Below are positions 5,651 through 6,050 of a DNA stretch of 6,050 bases, piece by piece. Numbering within the stretch: the stretch's first letter is position 1; each line of letters begins with the position of its first letter. The notes under the pieces were generated by a model that worked only from the letters and a program-made list of their open reading frames with translations, was not told where the DNA came from and did no database searches. The position numbers were made by a program, and so were the translations under genes. This DNA comes from Acidimicrobiia bacterium (GTDB lineage Bacteria > Actinomycetota > Acidimicrobiia > Spongiisociales > UBA5794), in assembly GCA_013003515.1 (NCBI GenBank), contig JABDIW010000448.1, positions 1 through 6,050 on the forward strand. The letters run 5' to 3'.

Positions 5651-6050
5651 AGGTCGGGGACCGGGTCGAGAGGCGACCCGTCGACCAGCGAGGCCGCGAT
5701 GGCATCGATCACGTCTGTGTTCGGCACCTTCCACGGCCATCGCTTCAGACCCCAGCGGGCACCGGCTATCGCCCCGCCCATGGCCGCCATCGTGTCGACA
5801 TCGCCTCCCAGAGAAACGAGGCGGGCCACGACGTCGACGGGGTGAAGGTCACGCTCGGCGGCGACGACGATGGCCGTCACCACGGACGCCGGCGCATAGG
5901 GGTCCGTCCCCGTCGCCCTGCCTGACGCCGAAGTCACCGCGGCCCGCTCCCCCACCGCGGCCGCGATCTCGGGAGCGGGAGCACCGAGCAGGCCTTCGGC
6001 CGCACGAAGCGCGTCGGACATGGCGTGCCAGGCATCGCCGGGGGCCACCC
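5623..6050 (-). CDS. ADP-ribosylglycohydrolase family protein, C-terminal part (cut by window edge)
   Basis: The frame is open to the right edge and ends at TGA 5625-5623; the last 141-142 codons are present. The diagnostic segment, counted from the GTG at 6048, is SLGGDVDTMAAMGGAIAGARWG at 79-100, where Asp83, Asp85 and Thr86 match the C-terminal metal-binding GGDxDT motif of DraG/ARH-type enzymes, and Gly/Ala-rich helices follow as in the family. Such proteins use two Mg2+ or Mn2+ ions to remove ADP-ribose from arginine or related targets, or act on other ADP-ribose derivatives. The N-terminal GDAxG half, needed to judge activity, is outside the window. The GTG at 6048 is probably internal: the family is usually about 300 residues. 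The gene converges on the transporter gene and overlaps its last 28 bases, with no room for a terminator between them. Nothing in view ties it to the signalling genes, and no ADP-ribosyltransferase is visible nearby. Confidence 0.8.
   Translation of the reverse strand, partial: VAPGDAWHAMSDALRAAEGLLGAPAPEIAAAVGERAAVTSASGRATGTDPYAPASVVTAIVVAAERDLHPVDVVARLVSLGGDVDTMAAMGGAIAGARWGLKRWPWKVPNTDVIDAIAASLVDGSPLDPVPDLYAVEASLG

Noticed and set aside
1..6050. Mobile elements, CRISPR arrays, tRNA or rRNA genes, toxin-antitoxin or defence modules
   Set aside because: No direct-repeat arrays, terminal inverted repeats, transposase motifs, RNA-gene signatures or defence-type domains were found by reading both strands; the window reads as ordinary chromosomal genes.

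Overview
The window is GC-rich and tightly packed, with no stretch over about 70 bases left between genes. It has the look of a high-GC actinobacterium: GTG and TTG starts, short intergenic gaps, an Ala/Val-rich lipoprotein signal peptide and a RocA-type aldehyde dehydrogenase. An Acidimicrobiia-like or related environmental lineage is my guess from style only; nothing in the sequence fixes the taxon.

Layout. On the minus strand, reading right to left from position 3967, are a cytoplasmic multi-GAF sensor histidine kinase (1772-3967), then, 66 bases further on, a 1-pyrroline-5-carboxylate dehydrogenase (152-1705), then, after 44 bases, the first 35 codons of a probable lipoprotein that leaves the window at base 1. 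On the plus strand, diverging from the kinase across 67 bases, are a stand-alone receiver protein of 125 residues (4035-4412) and an Atg22/UMF1-like major facilitator transporter (4409-5650), whose start and stop codons overlap as GTGA. A minus-strand gene enters from the right edge (5623-6050); it is the C-terminal part of an ADP-ribosylglycohydrolase-family protein and overlaps the transporter tail to tail by 28 bases.

How the parts may work together. The kinase and the receiver are the obvious signalling pair: head-to-head, one with a complete HisKA/HATPase core and no receiver, the other a receiver with no output domain. The receiver is translationally coupled to a transporter of a family associated with amino-acid efflux, and the kinase is followed by the enzyme that finishes proline oxidation to glutamate. 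A link between this two-component pair and amino-acid handling is a reasonable hypothesis, but it rests on gene order alone. No mobile element, CRISPR array, tRNA, rRNA or defence cassette is visible. I do not see a convincing new system here; the most useful observations are the divergent kinase/receiver-transporter arrangement, the three-module cytoplasmic sensor, a likely near-leaderless promoter for the edge lipoprotein, and the almost complete absence of cysteine outside the dehydrogenase.
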